DNA of 64,000 nucleotides from the NCBI GenBank assembly GCA_900079765.1, contig LT599017.1, positions 3,486,996 through 3,550,995 on the forward strand, written 5' to 3'. Position 1 is the first letter of the stretch. Every line of letters begins with the position of its first letter. Below are positions 61,923-64,000 of the stretch, one piece after another. The notes under the pieces are model-generated. The model was not told where the DNA came from, did not search any database, and worked only from the letters and a program-made list of their open reading frames with translations. This DNA is from an uncultured Eubacteriales bacterium. GTDB taxonomy: Bacteria; Bacillota; Clostridia; Oscillospirales; Oscillospiraceae. A program made the translations under genes and the position numbers.

Positions 61923-61998
61923 GGCACGCCTGAAGGGAATCGAACCCCCAGCCTCACCCTTAGGAGGGGTGCGCTCTATCCTATTGAGCTACAGGCGC
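61922..61998 (-). tRNA. tRNA-Arg (anticodon CCU), CCA encoded
   Basis: Cloverleaf on the minus strand: acceptor GCGCCTG (from 61998) with CAGGCGT, D arm GTAGCTCAATAGGATAGAGC, anticodon stem CACCC/GGGTG with loop CTCCTAA, T arm CTGGGGGTTCGATTCCCTTC-like, discriminator G and genomic CCA. Reads AGG codons. Confidence 0.97.
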
Positions 61999-62221
61999 GT
62001 ATTGAATTGTCTGCTTTTTGCTTAATAACCGGAGGGATGCCATCGCATGTTTAGGAAATGGGCCCTCTGTCCTGGCGAGGTACAGAAACACGTAGGACCA
62101 CAGTCCGTGTTGATGGCACAGCTCTCTCCGCTGCGCTGGGCTTTATCCCTATTTATGCAAAGAGGAATGCGGCGCAAGCTTTATTGTACCCTAAGCTTTC
62201 ACCCCTGTCAACGAAAAAAAG
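61999..62221. other. Intergenic stretch before typA
   Basis: About 220 bases between the tRNA and the typA promoter. I find no gene with a ribosome site, no known RNA motif and no clear terminator. Confidence 0.5.
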
Positions 62222-62250
62222 TTGCGTTTTATAGCATAGTGGGGTATAAT
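62222..62250 (+). promoter_or_regulatory. Promoter of typA
   Basis: TTGCGT (62222-62227), 17-bp spacer, TATAAT (62245-62250), 57 bp before the TTG start codon. Confidence 0.7.
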
Positions 62251-62307
62251 ACAGGGTCGAGTTTTTGAAACAAGCCTTGTGAAAGAAAGATTTGAGGTGC
62301 ATCCCCT

Positions 62308-64000
<1,693 letters not shown>

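Noticed and set aside
61712-61957. 81-codon minus-strand frame overlapping the tRNA region
   Set aside because: Runs out of the tRNA-Arg gene and its terminator. Not a protein gene.

Overview
The window comes from a spore-forming, anaerobic, fairly GC-rich Firmicute. An Oscillospiraceae-type gut clostridium (Flavonifractor / Intestinimonas / Pseudoflavonifractor neighbourhood) fits best. This is inferred from spoIIP, the gdpP-rplI-dnaB and tilS-hpt-ftsH gene orders, a Firmicutes-type EutV/EutW ethanolamine system and strong sigma-A-type promoters. No rRNA is present to confirm it.

Layout. 1-5.2 kb: end of an oligopeptide ABC operon, a GNAT acetyltransferase, a DUF2156 protein, a PspC protein and a MarR-DegV pair under repeated TTGANNNTCAA operators. 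5.3-8.8 kb: spoIIP, a lipid/diacylglycerol kinase and the azlCD branched-chain amino-acid exporter. 8.9-19.6 kb: housekeeping (ftsH, hpt, tilS, dnaB, rplI, gdpP, ilvE, an M42 peptidase, a YbaK deacylase). 19.6-25.2 kb: a GH3 beta-glucosidase / GtrA-like / LacI unit and an Eis-like acetyltransferase broken into two frames.

25.5-44.5 kb holds a complete ethanolamine-utilization (eut) microcompartment locus: eutG in its own unit, then eutS-P-V-W-A-B-C-L-(BMC with SAP-like tail)-E-M-M-T-pduL-J-(TIGR02536-like)-N-pduS-pduT-H-Q. Three intrinsic terminators (before eutG, before eutS, between eutW and eutA) are each overlapped by tandem small hairpins with the layout of an ANTAR/EutV antitermination site. 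Just after eutQ, an independent promoter drives an adenosylcobalamin riboswitch with no gene behind it. It is followed by a terminator and then by two more hairpins with the same loop pattern. This is the architecture of the EutV-sequestering RNAs EutX (Enterococcus) and Rli55 (Listeria). Ethanolamine induction (EutW to EutV) and B12 sensing therefore appear to converge here on RNA.

45.1-53.9 kb (minus strand) is a cobalamin-riboswitch-controlled operon for corrinoid uptake and nucleotide-loop assembly: EcfT, a fused ECF ATPase-ATPase-S-component, a TIM-barrel protein, a DUF2284 protein, cobT, cobU, cobS, a short CobU-like protein and cobC. It supplies the cofactor that EutBC needs. Its terminator hairpin is the same DNA as the last hairpin of the orphan riboswitch RNA.

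54-61.5 kb is visibly more A+T-rich: a VOC protein and a beta-glucoside PTS operon (unknown protein, FAD oxidoreductase, EIIBC, GH1 6-phospho-beta-glucosidase) with an RpiR regulator. It ends near a tRNA-Arg(CCU). The window closes inside typA, which starts with TTG.
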